Origin: Boswellia sacra
Lineage: Eukaryota > Streptophyta > Magnoliopsida > Sapindales > Burseraceae
Direction of reading: 5' to 3'
DNA length: 64,000 nt
Assembly: GCA_013180625.2 (NCBI GenBank)
Contig: SNVD02002289.1
Location: 1 to 64,000 of the forward strand
Under the pieces are notes generated by a model. It did not search any database, was not told where the DNA came from, and worked only from the letters and a program-made list of their open reading frames with translations. The translations under genes and the position numbers were made by a program. Positions 1 through 11,353 of the stretch are shown here, in pieces (position 1 is the stretch's first letter; each line of letters begins with the position of its first letter).

Positions 1-945
1 TTTTTCAGCTCCATTTTCTCTACAAAACTTCTCCTTTTGATTCATTAGAGTAGCATTTGGCTTGCACTCTTCCATGTTGAATTTCTTTAGGACTTCCTTT
101 GCATATTTATGTTGGCATAGAAATATTTTGTTTTGCTTTTGATGTACCTGCATACCAAGGAAGAATTTCATCCTCCCAAGGTCAGTCATTTCAAAGGCAT
201 CTTTCATTTCTTCTTTAAACTTATCAATTAACTCCTTGCTACAACCTGTAACAAGTAGATCATCAATATATAGAGATGCCACTAGTGTTTCATCATCGGC
301 TTTCTCGATATATAAAGTAGATTCACTCAAACTTTTTTCAAAGCCCAAATTCACTAAGTTTGCATCAATTCTGCTATACCAAGACCTTGGTGCTTGTTTT
401 AAACCATACAAGGCCTTTTTTAGTTGATATACATACTCCCCTTGTCCTTCGAAAACAAAACCTTCAGGTTGCTCCACAAAAATTTCTTCCACCAAGTATC
501 CATTCAAAAAAGCTGACTTGACATCCATTTGGTGTATAACCCAGCCCTTTTGTGCAGCAAGAGTCAGCAACATTCTTATGGTATCCAACTTGGCAACTGG
601 AGCAAAAGTTTCAGAAAAATCTACTCCAAACATTTGGGCATAACCCTTGACGACAAGTCTTGCCTTGTACTTGTTTACAGAACCATAAGGATTGAGCTTG
701 GTCCTGTAAACCCACTTGACTCCTATAGCTTTCTTGTGTTTAGGTCTGTCTACCAACTCCCATGTCTGATTTTTTTCAATCATTTTTAGCTCTTCCTTTA
801 TTGCGGCTATCCACTTCTTATCAGTTGTAGCTTCTTCATACCCTGTAGGCTCCATTACTACAATATTACACCTTTGATAAATGTCAGAGAGTGATCTGGT
901 TCCTCTAACAGGTTCATCATCTATATCGCAATTCTCCTTCTGAAC
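1..945 (-). pseudogene. Copia reverse transcriptase region (open at left edge)
   Basis: The minus strand reads open from about 940 to base 1. It shows the landmarks of a copia RT (RVT_2): WVYRTKLNPYGSVNKYKARLV, then DFSETFAPVAKL, MDVKSAFLNG, ALYGLKQAPR and the catalytic YIDDLLVTG. The frame continues off the window toward RNase H. No stop was seen here, unlike the gag and integrase regions, so this part is better preserved. It is labelled a pseudogene because the element as a whole is broken. Confidence 0.85.
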
Positions 946-1100
946 CTAAAGCTTCTTGTTATTCTCCTAACTCTAGTTATCTAACTTAAAGAAGTGAACA
1001 TCCTTGCTGACAATTACTTTGTTGTTTTGCAGTAAGTAGATCCTATAGGCTTTTGAAATTGAGCTATAGCCTATAAAAATCCTAGATTCTGCTTTTTTGT

Positions 1101-2271
1101 CTAATTTATCTCTCTTAACTTGAGGAATGTAAGAGAAACATAAGCAACCAAATGTTTTAGATTAAGCAACTTTGGTTTGTAGCCATACCATGCTTCAAAT
1201 GGAGTCATTTTCTGTAAGGCTTTTGTTGGCAATCTGTTTAGCAAAATAATTGCTGTGATTACAGCCTCAACCCAAAATTTCTTTGGCAACCCTTTGTCAT
1301 GAACCAAGCACCTAGTCATCTCCTTAATTGTGCAGTTTTTCCTCTCCACAACACCATTTTGTTGGGGAGTATAAAGTGCTATCAACTGATGTTCAGTGCC
1401 TGCATTTTCACAAAACTTGTTAAATTTTTCAGAGGTATATTCAGTTCCATTATCAGACCTGATCACCTATATTATGCATCCGCTTTGAGTTTCAACCCAA
1501 GCTTTAAACTTCCCGAAGATGTCAACAACCTTAGATTTAAGCTTCATAAAATAAATCCAACATGTTCTTGAATAATCATCAATGAAAGCAATATAATACT
1601 TACTGCCATTCAATGATGATGTTTTCATTGGACCTCTCACATCTGTGTGTATTAATTGCAGCCTCTGTGTAGCCCTTCAGGCCTAGTTTTGTTGAAAAGG
1701 AAGCCTAGTTTGTTTCCCATATTGATAGGAAGCACATTTAGGAGGCTCCTCCTCTAATTCAGGCAAGCCTTTCACCAAATTGTTCTTTTTCATGAAAAGT
1801 AAAGTTGCATGATGGAAATGTCCTAATCGCTTGTGCCAAAGCACTATATTGTTGTCTTCTTTGTGTACAACAGCATGCTCCTCTTTCATCAAATCTAAGG
1901 CAAACCTTTTGCCTTTCATTTGAAATTTGAACACCTCTATCCTTTTTTATCTTTAATCACATAATTTTTGTCTTCAAACAACACTTTATAGCCTTTTTCA
2001 AACAATTGAGTAACACTCAAAAGATTTTGATTTATTTCAGGAACATATAAACATCAGAAATTAATTTCACACCTGTGTGGCCTTCAATTGCTACTGTTCC
2101 TTTGCCTTTTACTGCAACGTGTGCTCCATTTCCATTTCTAACTTTAGAAATAACGGTCTTGTCAAGCTCTCTGAATAGCTCTTGATCATAAGTCATGTGG
2201 TTTGTACAACCACTATCTATAAGCCAGCTTTCTGTGGAGCTATTGGTGGCAAAGCATGACACCACAAACAA
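1101..2271 (-). pseudogene. Copia protease and integrase region, broken
   Basis: Three blocks are readable. At 2271-2032 the aspartic protease has the WLIDSGCTNHM active-site motif. At 1934-1683 the pre-integrase domain has HKRLGHFHH, but its second zinc-binding cysteine is replaced (CASYQYGK). At 1466-1101 the integrase core carries SDNGTE and the catalytic-glutamate region GVVERKN. Stops and frame changes separate the blocks. Between about 1680 and 1470 the frame is broken although integrase-like sequence continues. Confidence 0.82.
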
Positions 2272-2381
2272 CTGCTACTCTATAGGTTGATCATCTGCAG
2301 CCTTAGCTTCTCTTTGTTGCTGTTGAGTCTTGCATCTTCTTTCTATGTGTCCTAACTGACCACGCTTGTGACATCTTGCAT

Positions 2382-3217
2382 CTAGTCTCCACCAACACTT
2401 ATTTTGTGGATGATTGTTTTTTTTTTTTTTTCAGTAGGAGTAAGGTGGAAAGACTTGAGTGTTGTTGCTTTGGCTATTTTTGTTGTTGCTTGCAGAACCT
2501 CCAAGCTTGTTGTTTTTGATTTGCCTTTTTTTTTTGTGTTTTTGCCACCATTTTTGTTCTGTGATTTGGCTTGAAAAGCTCCCTCCACAGATCATTCTTG
2601 TCTCATAAGCCTCCTTTGTTCTTGTGCCTGCAACGCATTCAACAATTCTACCAAGGTAATGCTTGACAGATCTTTTGAGTTTTCCAAAGATGGAATCTTA
2701 GCCTCAAATTTCTTAGGAATAATGATTATGATTTTTTGAAGAATTCTAGAATTAGAAAAATCAGTACCAAGGAGTCTTACTTTGTTGACTATACCAAGAA
2801 GTCTGTTAGAATATTCCTTGATTGTTTTTTATTCTTTCATTTTTTGCATCTCAAATTCTCGGATCAAATTCAACACTTGCATCCCTTTGATCCTTTCATT
2901 TCCTTCGTATTCTTGCTTCAAAAAATCCCAAATTTCCTTGGCTGCTTTTAGTGTCATTATTATGATAAAAATGGTGGATGAGACTGCTGCAAACAAGGTT
3001 GCTCTTGCTTTTGATTTTCTTTGCTTCCTCTCCTTTTGATTTTTGATTGTGCAAGAGTTGGATTGTCTGGTAGAGGTGGAACTTCGTATTCTTGTTCAAC
3101 AGCTTCCCATGGATCATTGGCATTAAGATAGGCTTCCATTCTAATAGCCCACACCTGATAATTTGTTCCATCAAACACTGGAGGTGCAATTGTAGTGAAC
3201 GAATTTTCTGAATTCAT
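2382..3217 (-). pseudogene. Copia gag region (UBN2/DUF4219 type), frameshifted
   Basis: The gag start is the ATG at 3217. The first ~60 residues contain VFDGTNYQVWAIRMEAYL, the conserved opening of plant copia gag proteins (DUF4219 then UBN2). The reading frame shifts near 3060 and continues in another frame to about 2896. A lysine-rich tail follows at 2588-2382. Just downstream (about 2390-2340, minus) the CCHC zinc knuckle reads CHKRGQLGH, with arginine where the second cysteine is expected, so nucleic-acid binding by this copy is probably lost. Confidence 0.8.
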
Positions 3218-3307
3218 TCTGAAAAGGGTTTTTGTTTTTTTTGAGAGATAGGTGATAAGTGTTTATGAGTTGTGTTTGATCTCTCTCAATCTTACAGGTC
3301 CCTCAAG

Positions 3308-3324
3308 ATTATGGTCTGATACCA
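3308..3324 (-). other. Primer-binding site (initiator tRNA-Met type)
   Basis: Three bases inside the LTR, the minus strand reads TGGTATCAGACC. This matches the usual plant copia primer-binding site, TGGTATCAGAGC, which is complementary to the 3' end of initiator tRNA-Met, with one mismatch in the last bases. It fixes the LTR boundary and the element's orientation. Confidence 0.8.
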
Positions 3325-3327
3325 GTC

Positions 3328-3607
3328 TGTTGGATTTTTAGAAAACCAAAGACCAAAGATAAGAGAAAGCTACTTTAGAGTCTGCTAAGAATATGTTTTA
3401 TTGAGTAGCAAACCATCTATTTATACAACATAATAAAAACTAATTGCAGAAAAATCTACTCAACAATGAAAACCAATTGCAGAAAAATCTGCTACATGTT
3501 GAGCGTAACAGCTAAATGCCTAAAAAATAGCATGAAGAAATGGTCATGATCCTAAAGAATAGCAACAAATAAGATTGGTTCAACTCCATGAGTCATGCTT
3601 GTCAACA
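3328..3607 (-). repeat. 5' LTR of the copia element
   Basis: This 280-bp block begins TGTTG and ends CAACA on the plus strand, the short inverted repeat typical of LTR ends. On the minus strand a TATA-like TATAAATAG lies at about 3416-3424, where an LTR promoter would be. The outer edge at 3607 is inferred from the CAACA match; the partner LTR is outside the window, so neither the LTR pair nor the target-site duplication can be compared. Confidence 0.75.
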
Positions 3608-5084
3608 AAAATAAAGCAAATAGAAGATAGCCAAAGATCCCTTAGATTCTTTTCTTTTTTTATCTTTTTTTTTAATAATTTGTTACTTTTTTTTGCAGTG
3701 CGTCCTACTTTCTCTCACCTCAAAAGTGAAGTGTTGTTTTCACACTTTATTTCATATTTCCTGGAGGAGTGAAGTGAAGTTTGTAGAGGGTTTATAATCA
3801 TTGTCAGGTATATGGAAACTAATTTTGTGGTCTATACATAATATAGCCTGTTAAATAACTAACTTTTCAACTATGCTGTTGAATATTTTTACTTTTAATG
3901 CAAGAAAAGGACAAATATTAATATTTATAAAGAAGAGAATCTTTTTATCTTTGAGTTTGTATCTTAATAAAATCAATCTATTTTCATAAGTCCAATCTAG
4001 CTTAATATATATTTTTAAAAAAATAAAGAAATCATTCAACAATTTTTTTCTAAAAGATATAGATTTGTAATTAATGATTGGGTTAAAAGCTTCTTATAAC
4101 CATTTAACCCAACTGTTTGGGATTTTTTTTTAATTTTTAGATTATGTTTTAATGTTAAGATCAATCTATTTTCATAAGTCCAATCTAGCTTACATGTATC
4201 TTTGTATATTAGATTTTTAAAAAAATAAAGAAATCATTAAACAATTTTTTTTCTAAAAGATATAGATTTGTAATTAATGATTGGGTTAAAAGCTTCTTAT
4301 AACCATTTAACCCAACTGTTTGGGTTTTTTTTTTAATTTTTAGATTATGTTTTAATGTAATTGTTCTGAATTAGCCTTGTGTTGGGTAGCATTTGATGTA
4401 GTATTTTAATTATCGAAATTATACTAGAGATCACATTAGAGTTGGGACGTAGACGTCGGAGATATTACTGTTTATGATTGCTATATTTTATAATTAATCT
4501 GTGGAGTAATGAGGTGCTTCCGATGCAGCTTTGGTTATAGCTGGAAGGATTTGTGAAGTAGTATTTTGTGGACCTGTGGTGACTTGAGAATATATCTTCT
4601 TAGTTAGAGGTATGAGAACTTAACTTCAATGATTTTATTTATTGAAAATACTCATGAAATTAAGTTAGTTAATCTCCCCTTTTAATTATTCCCTCAAAGC
4701 TAACATCTATTATTTTTTTAACGCTCATAGTATTTCCACTGATCAGGATTTTAATGTCAACATTTCTTATCTCTTTGATTTTCACAAAAAATCTTGACAT
4801 AAGATTAAAATCTTTTGGTTGAAAACTTAAAAATAATGTGCAGAAGATAGAATGAGACTAAGAAATTAAATGAATTTAATAAATTTGATTGATTAGGTAA
4901 TTAAAAAAAATTCTGCTATACGTGCTTTCTTAGTTTGCATAACAAACACAAACATGTCTATCACATAAATCATGTATGTTTAACTTTATAGATTTTTCTT
5001 TCATAATTAATGCCATCATAGGTTATTAAATTTATAAGATACTAAATGGTGTAAGAATTTTTTTTAAAGAAATGAGACGTGTGG
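3608..5084. other. Intergenic, AT-rich, no gene seen
   Basis: No reading frame of coding character on either strand. The only structure recognised is the ~190-bp duplication listed separately. Confidence 0.7.
3973..4358. repeat. Direct duplication, two ~190-bp copies
   Basis: Copies at about 3973-4155 and 4161-4358 share long near-identical stretches, for example TCAATCTATTTTCATAAG and TTAATGATTGGGTTAAAAGC. The second copy has about 17 extra bases after its first 35. The copies are adjacent, so this looks like a local tandem duplication. No function is evident. Confidence 0.85.
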
Positions 5085-5300
5085 GTCTCCAAGTTGATAG
5101 CTTACTGGTTAGGCCTCTTCTAGTGGAAGCAAGAGATCTCGCGATCTAATCCTCCTCACACCAATCTTGGAGAGGCATTTACTTTGAGCGGTTGAGCCTT
5201 CATGGGCGGTGTCAGTGTGGGTTGGGCTGAGGAGATTCACCCGGTTAGAGGAGGGTTGGGCTCAAGGCTTGGGCTGGCCCATCATCATGTTAAAGGAGAG
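5085..5300 (+). mobile_element. Possible tRNA-derived SINE
   Basis: This GC-richer island in AT-rich DNA has a box-A-like TAGCTTACTGGTTAGG near 5098 and a box-B-like GATCTAATCC near 5145. The spacing resembles the internal RNA polymerase III promoter of a tRNA-derived SINE. A tRNA-unrelated body ends near GGGCTGGCCCATCATCATG. No clear poly-A tail or target-site duplication was seen, so the call is tentative; a fragment of a larger repeat is the alternative. Confidence 0.35.
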
Positions 5301-5710
5301 ATAGTATACCAAATATTACCTTTTCAATTTCCATCTTAAGTTTTATGCAAAATGGTATGAATGGTTGAAAATTTTTAAGCCTAGTATATTACAGTTGAAA
5401 TTGTTGTAATTTAAATTTTCAGCTTAAAATAAAAATTAGATTTAAAATCATTCATATACTTTAATTTGATAGTTCAAAATTAAACTATTAGCTGATTTTA
5501 AAAATTTTAAAAATCGAAGTAGTATTTATCATCTAGACCATTAAAATTAAAAAAAAAATTAATGCTTTGGATTTTGCATGACAATTTAACGAAAAAATTT
5601 ATTTAAGTAAATATTAAAAATGAGAAAGGATTGATCATGGCTAGCCAAGTCGGTACTTATCAATAATAATCTTTCACTCTTGCACTGCTCTTATTTTGTT
5701 TTTTTTTTAT
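5301..5710. other. Intergenic, AT-rich
   Basis: No gene or clear repeat was recognised. The last nine bases (5702-5710) are the left target-site duplication of the adjacent MITE. Confidence 0.6.
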
Positions 5711-6082
5711 GGGATAATTCTAATTTACCCCCTGAGGTTAGGTGTAAAGCAAAATGAGGACTTCAGTTTTCTGAAACCTAAATTTACCCCCGAGGTTACT
5801 GTAGCACCGTTAGATTTAACGGAAAATGTATTAAATAGTAACTTAACGCTTTACAAACCATTTAGAAAAGTGTATTATAATCTATTTTACTGTTTATTAA
5901 CGTTAAATTATTATTTAATATATTTTTTATTAAATCTAATATTAGCATTAAGTTATTATTTAATACATTTTCCGTTAAATATAACGGTACTACAGTAACC
6001 TTAGGGGGCAATCTTAGATTTCAGAAAACTGAGGTCCTCAATTTTTTTTAAGCCTAATCTCAGGGTAAATTAGAATTATCCC
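5711..6082. mobile_element. Mutator-type MITE (long TIRs, 9-bp TSD)
   Basis: A 372-bp element with ~140-bp terminal inverted repeats. Both ends read GGGATAATTCTAATTTACCC inward, and the arms stay similar through the segment containing GTTACTGTAG and TTTAACGGAAAATGTATTAA. It is flanked by a perfect 9-bp duplication, TTTTTTTAT (5702-5710 and 6083-6091), the length typical of Mutator-like elements. It has no coding capacity. Its right end is only 71 bp before the start codon of the resistance gene, so it must lie in that gene's proximal promoter or 5' leader. Confidence 0.88.
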
Positions 6083-6153
6083 TTTTTTTATTTACCTATA
6101 TTTTTCTCTTAATTTTTGACAGATCTAATACTTTCTCGATATAGGGAGAAAGG

Positions 6154-9100
6154 ATGCCCGAAAATATTGCAGGAGGTATTGTATCAAAGATTGGAGAGTA
6201 CGTGGTGGACTTAACTGTAAAACAAGGCCATTATTTGTGTTGTCTCAAAAGCATTGTCAAAGATCTCGAGAAAGAAGAGACTAATTTGAAATCGGTACAA
6301 CAACGCATGGAGAACAAAGTTGAATGTGCGAAAAATAATAACGAAACAATTTATGAAGATGCAGAAAAGTGGCTAAAGGATACGAGCAATATCCTGGAGG
6401 AGGTTCGGAAATTGAAAGGAGAAATAGAAGTGAAAAAGTCTTGTCTTAATGGATGGTGTCCTAATTTGGGTTGCAGATATTGGCTGGGTAGGAAAGCGGC
6501 AAAGAAGACAAGCATTTTGTTGAAGAAAATAGATGAATATGGTAAAATTGAGATTGTAGGCCATCCTGCCCCATTGCCAGGTATAGAATTCTCAGCTGCT
6601 AAAGATTTTGAGCCTTTTCAGTCTTCAAAAGTTGCTTTTGATCAAATTATTGAGGCACTAAGAAATGATGAAACGAGTCTAGTTGGATTGTACGGGATGG
6701 GCGGGTCAGGAAAGACGACCTTGGCTAAAGAGGTGGGCATCGAAGTCAAAAAAAAGGGGATTTTTAATGAGGTGGTGATGGCGGTGGTGTCACAAGCTCC
6801 AAACTTCAAAGATATTCAAAGAAAACTAGCAGACTCGTTAGGCGTTGAACTAAAAGAGGAGGATGATATAGAAAAAAGAGCAAAGCAATTGTACTTGAGA
6901 TTGACAAAGACCAATATGGAGACAAAGAAGAAGAGCCTTGTAATTTTGGATGATATTTGGAAGAAGTTTGACTTGAAATCTACAATAGGATTTCCATTTG
7001 ACGAAGAAAACAAGCATTGCAAAATTCTTCTAACTACCCGAAGACAACAATTATGCACTGATATAGGTTGTCAGTTGAAAATTCCACTAAATCTACTAAA
7101 TGAAGCTGAGGGATTGACTTTACTCAAAAGAAATGCAAGTATAAATGATAATTCCTGCACTTCAGAACTCAAGGCTTTGGCAATTGAAATTGCTAGGGAA
7201 TGCAGGGGTCTGCCATTAGCCATTGCAACTGTTGGAAGTGTTTTGAAAGAAAAAAGTATTGATGAATGGAATGTAGTACTTCAAAAGCTAAAAGCATCTA
7301 AACTAGATGACGCATTTAAGCTCATTGATGCTGATGTGGGTGAAGATAAGGACATTTATGCTTGCCTTAAATTGAGTTACGATTATTTAAGGGATGAGAA
7401 AACCAAGTCTTGTTTCTTGCTGTGTTCATTATTTCCCGAAGATTGGGAAATTTCTTTCGACATTTTGATTTCATGTGGAATAGGGCTAGGCTTATTTTCA
7501 GATACTAATTCAATTGAGGAAGCAAAGATCCGATTAAGTGTGATGTTGAATAGCCTCAAGGCTTCTTCTTTGTTGTTAGATGGGGATGAAGGAAGTGTGA
7601 AATTGCATGACATGGTTCGCGATGTGGCTTTATGGATAGCATCCAGGGGAAAAATTTTATTTATGAGTAAGTCTGACCAAGGACAAATGAAGCGGTCAAA
7701 CAAGGAAGGTTGGGAACAATATACAGGAGTCTTTTTGCTTACTAACAAAACAGAAGAATGTCCTATCAATGTGGTATGTCCAAAGCTTGAAATCTTGATC
7801 TTGGGTGGGGATAATGATAAATTAGAAATTTCTGATGAATGTTTTTTAGACATGAAAGCTTTGAAGGTTCTGATTCTGTTAGATGTGGACTTATCAGTAA
7901 AATCGCTTCAATTCTTGACGAATCTCAAGACTCTGTTTTCTATTGATTGCAATATAAGAGACATATCTTGCATCGGGAAGTTGAACAAACTTGAGATTCT
8001 CCGGCTTCAAGATTCTCCTTTGGAGGAATTTCCGAGAGAACTAAGTGAACTTCGTGAATTAAGGTGGTTAGAATTTGATAACGAGTGGATGAGAATTCCT
8101 TCCAATTTGATACCAAGATGGTCTCAACTTGAAGAATTATACATTTCTGGAGAGTTTAAGCAATGGGACGTTGAAGAGGAAAGTGTAGAAATAAACAATG
8201 CTAGCCTCTTCGAGTTGAATTATCTATCCCGCTTGGCAAGTCTGCGTTTGCAAATAGATGCTACATGCCTTCCAAAAGACTTTGCGTTCCCCGGGTTGCA
8301 ACGTCATATGATTTGTGTGAACGCTCGTTCGTTTGAATCATCCTATAAAAGAACTTTGAAAATCTCAGATATAGAAGCAACCTCGGTACTCACTGCATTT
8401 AAAGAATTGTATGGGAATCTAGAATATCTTCATTTGGAAGAAACAATTGGTTGTCAAAATATCCTTCCAAGCATAGATGAAGGTGGGTTAAACGAGTTGA
8501 AATTTCTTGAGCTTCAAGATTGTGGTGATTTGCAATGTATCCTAGATACATCACAACAACATATGCCAGCTGATGCATTCCAAAATTTGGTGAAATTAGA
8601 TCTAGCTTATTTGGTTGTTCTCAAAGAGATATGTAATGGCGGAAGGCTTCCAAAGGGGTTTCTACAAAATCTGGAAACTGTATATGTAGATCGGTGCCCT
8701 GATATATGTTGCTTATTTCCAACAGAATTGCTTTCAAGACTCCGCAAGTTGAAGGAAGTGAAAATTTCATCATGTAAGAAGGTACAGGAATTATTTCAGT
8801 TTCAAACCAATGGGAAAGAGAATGATCTTATGCTGCTCCCAAGTTTGACTGAGTTAGAATTGAAGGATTTACCACGACTAGAGTTTATATGGAAGGGACC
8901 CACTCACCAAGTAAATCTCCTACGTCTTACATCTCTCTTTATACATTCATGTGAGCGGTTGGAATACGTCTTTCCAATCTCTATTGCAAGAGGTCTTATA
9001 CAACTTGAACAACTTACCATAAGGCAAGTTGATGGGCTAAAGCAAGTCTTTTTTGCGGACAATGGAAGTGAAGAAAATGTAGCTGAAAGGGACGGAAAAG

Positions 9101-9270
9101 ACATCAGGCTCCCGAAATTAAAAGAAATAAAACTTGATACACTAGAGAGCCTCACCAATTTCTTGCCTAACGATTGTCGTTCAACTTGGCCAGCTTTGGA
9201 AGTGCTCGAATTATCTAAATGTTCCAGTTTGACTACGTCTTTTATTCCTCAAGTCAACATGGAAGACCAG
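6154..9270 (+). CDS. CNL exon 1: coiled coil, NB-ARC and first LRRs
   Basis: This exon encodes 1039 residues. The N-terminal ~150 form a helical coiled-coil region. NB-ARC motifs are in order: P-loop GMGGSGKTT (181-189), kinase-2 LVILDDIW (262-269, with the Trp typical of CNLs), RNBS-B ILLTTRR (291-297), GLPLA (352-356), RNBS-D CFLLCSLFPED (420-430) and an MHD-type motif reading LHD (484-486). Irregular leucine-rich repeats begin near residue 540. The ATG at 6154 is chosen because the coiled coil starts directly after it. The exon ends at a perfect donor, CAG|GTAAGT at 9271, in phase 0. If that intron is retained, translation stops at 9318, giving a 1054-residue protein. All catalytic motifs look intact. 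Confidence 0.93.
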
Positions 9271-11306
9271 GTAAGTTTTTTGTTCCTTTCCTCAAAGAAA
9301 ATTTCATGTTTAGATTGATGTTACATTTACTTTTCTATCAAAGATTTGGAAACTTTTTCTTTTCTTTTTGCATATAATGGCCAAATGAACATGTTTTTAT
9401 TTGCAAAATGTGTATATAATTATTTGCGCTATTTGAATAAATATATTAAAAATTTTGGGAGAATATCGCTTACCACCATTGAGTTTTGCCTAAATATATA
9501 ACACTTAAAAACAGAGTTCACTATTTTAATTAAAAAAAAAAAACACTCTGTAAGTTCACCATTCTTCATCACATAACATCAAACCAAAATTAGAAATGAG
9601 TGGGATTAATCTGTATTAATTAATCTTCCTATGATTCAGATTACCCCATGCCAGACGTTTAAGGATTAGAAAGCATACAAAGAGTTCTAAGAAAAGTAAA
9701 AGGAAACTATCATTTGGAGAGTAGATCAGGCTCTATATATATCAGTAACAGTGAAGCTTATGAGGGGAGATATTAATAAATTGTTTCTGAAATTGATTGC
9801 AGTAATTGTATGGTTGTCGTCCGGTGCAATCATGTTGGTAAAATTGAATCGTGGTGCTAGCTAGGTTAACCGGTGCTGTTGAATAATGGTGGTGGCGGCC
9901 GCCACTGGGCTCTTTGTTTTTATTTTTTATTTTTATTTTTTTGTAAAATTAGTTATTTTATATGAAATCTCGGATTTGTCCATGTCTGTTAAGGTTTAAA
10001 CTGATGGAGCCAGTTTGTCAATTATTTTTATATAACTTTAGGGTTTTTTTAATCAAAATAATAAAGTTTGTTTCTGAGCATAAAAATGTCAAACCCCAAT
10101 GGTAGGTAGTGACATTGTCCCAAAAAAAAAAATTCAATATTAATAAATTTTTTATTATTGAAATTAGTAATTAATAAAAAATTAAAAATATATAGAAAAA
10201 GATAATTGTTGGCCGAAACACTTCTTGTCTCACACAGCTATATGTCGTCAGTAGTTCCAACGGAGTTATTGTCAAGGTCCTATGATGACTATTACAAAAA
10301 TTAAACTTTTTTTTAATAAATTGCTAACTTTAATAAATAAATATTGGCATGAGTTTATTTTAGTTTTATCAGTTTTGTTTTCTTGGAATTCTATCCTACA
10401 GCATTAGATTATAAGATGAGGTGATTTTAAGGAGATCATACTCTTGTCCTTGTTACTTTTGAATTTAATCTAAAATCTAATTATAAATTAATCAAATAAA
10501 AAGTGGGCTATTGGCACCGTGTGTACATATATATAGACTATTCTCCTATTATTTATTTAAGTGTTTGCTAAAATCTTAAAAATTAATTTTATTTTATATA
10601 TATCTACCTCCATAATTTTAAAATGATATCAATTAAACAACAAATTCAATATATCAGTCTTTAATTTAATGAAAAATATAATAAAAATCAATATTTTGGT
10701 TCAAAAGGCCTGATTAAAAAATTCATTAGCAAAGACATTTATATGAATGTCTCAGATGATTTTTGAATTTGGTATTTTTCGTTGTCATTTTATCAAATAA
10801 TTTCTGGTTTGGATATAGGCAATTTGTTTAACATGTTTTGCATGCTCGATATGTTTGACTTTGATTAAAGCTTAAAGTAGATTAAATGAGAAATTTTAAT
10901 GATATGTTTTTTTCCTTTAATTTTCAAAAATTTGAATATTCAAAAAGTCTTTTTTCTTTTACTCAGACATTAAAGTCCTACAACGATTATTTTGTGAAAA
11001 AAATATAATTTACTAATTCTTTATCTAATAAAATTAATTTAATATGTGGTACATCAAGTTAGGAATTGAGTGAATAATTTAATATCTAATAGCACATAGC
11101 CACACACTACTAGAATAATTTTTTGTTTTAAATTAAATTGACATAAGCTCTTCATCAATTTAGTATTTGGCACATCAAGAGCACCATTAGGAATTGAATG
11201 AAAAATAAAGGGCTAATAGCACATACTACTCCTAGAATAATTTTTTGTTTTAAATTAAATTGACATAAGCTCTTCATGAAGCTAGATCTATTCTTTTTAA
11301 TATTAA

Positions 11307-11353
<47 letters not shown>

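Larger units (their letters stand above)
1..3607 (-). mobile_element. Ty1/copia LTR retrotransposon, partial and decayed
   Basis: Read on the minus strand, the order is LTR (3607-3328), primer-binding site, gag, zinc knuckle, protease, integrase, reverse transcriptase. Protease before integrase before RT defines copia (Pseudoviridae-type) elements. The RNase H end and the 3' LTR lie beyond the left edge. The copy is damaged: gag is frameshifted near 3060, the zinc knuckle and the integrase zinc finger have each lost a cysteine, and stops or frameshifts separate the gag, protease and integrase blocks. The RT block, roughly 940 down to 1, still reads open. It therefore looks non-autonomous. Its family cannot be named from sequence alone. 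Confidence 0.93.

Noticed and set aside
5696..5998. 100-codon open frame before the CNL gene
   Set aside because: It lies almost wholly inside the Mutator-type MITE and is low-complexity; it is a product of the TIR and AT-rich spacer.
7383..7853. 156-codon minus-strand frame within CNL exon 1
   Set aside because: Antisense shadow of NB-ARC/LRR coding sequence with no recognisable domain.
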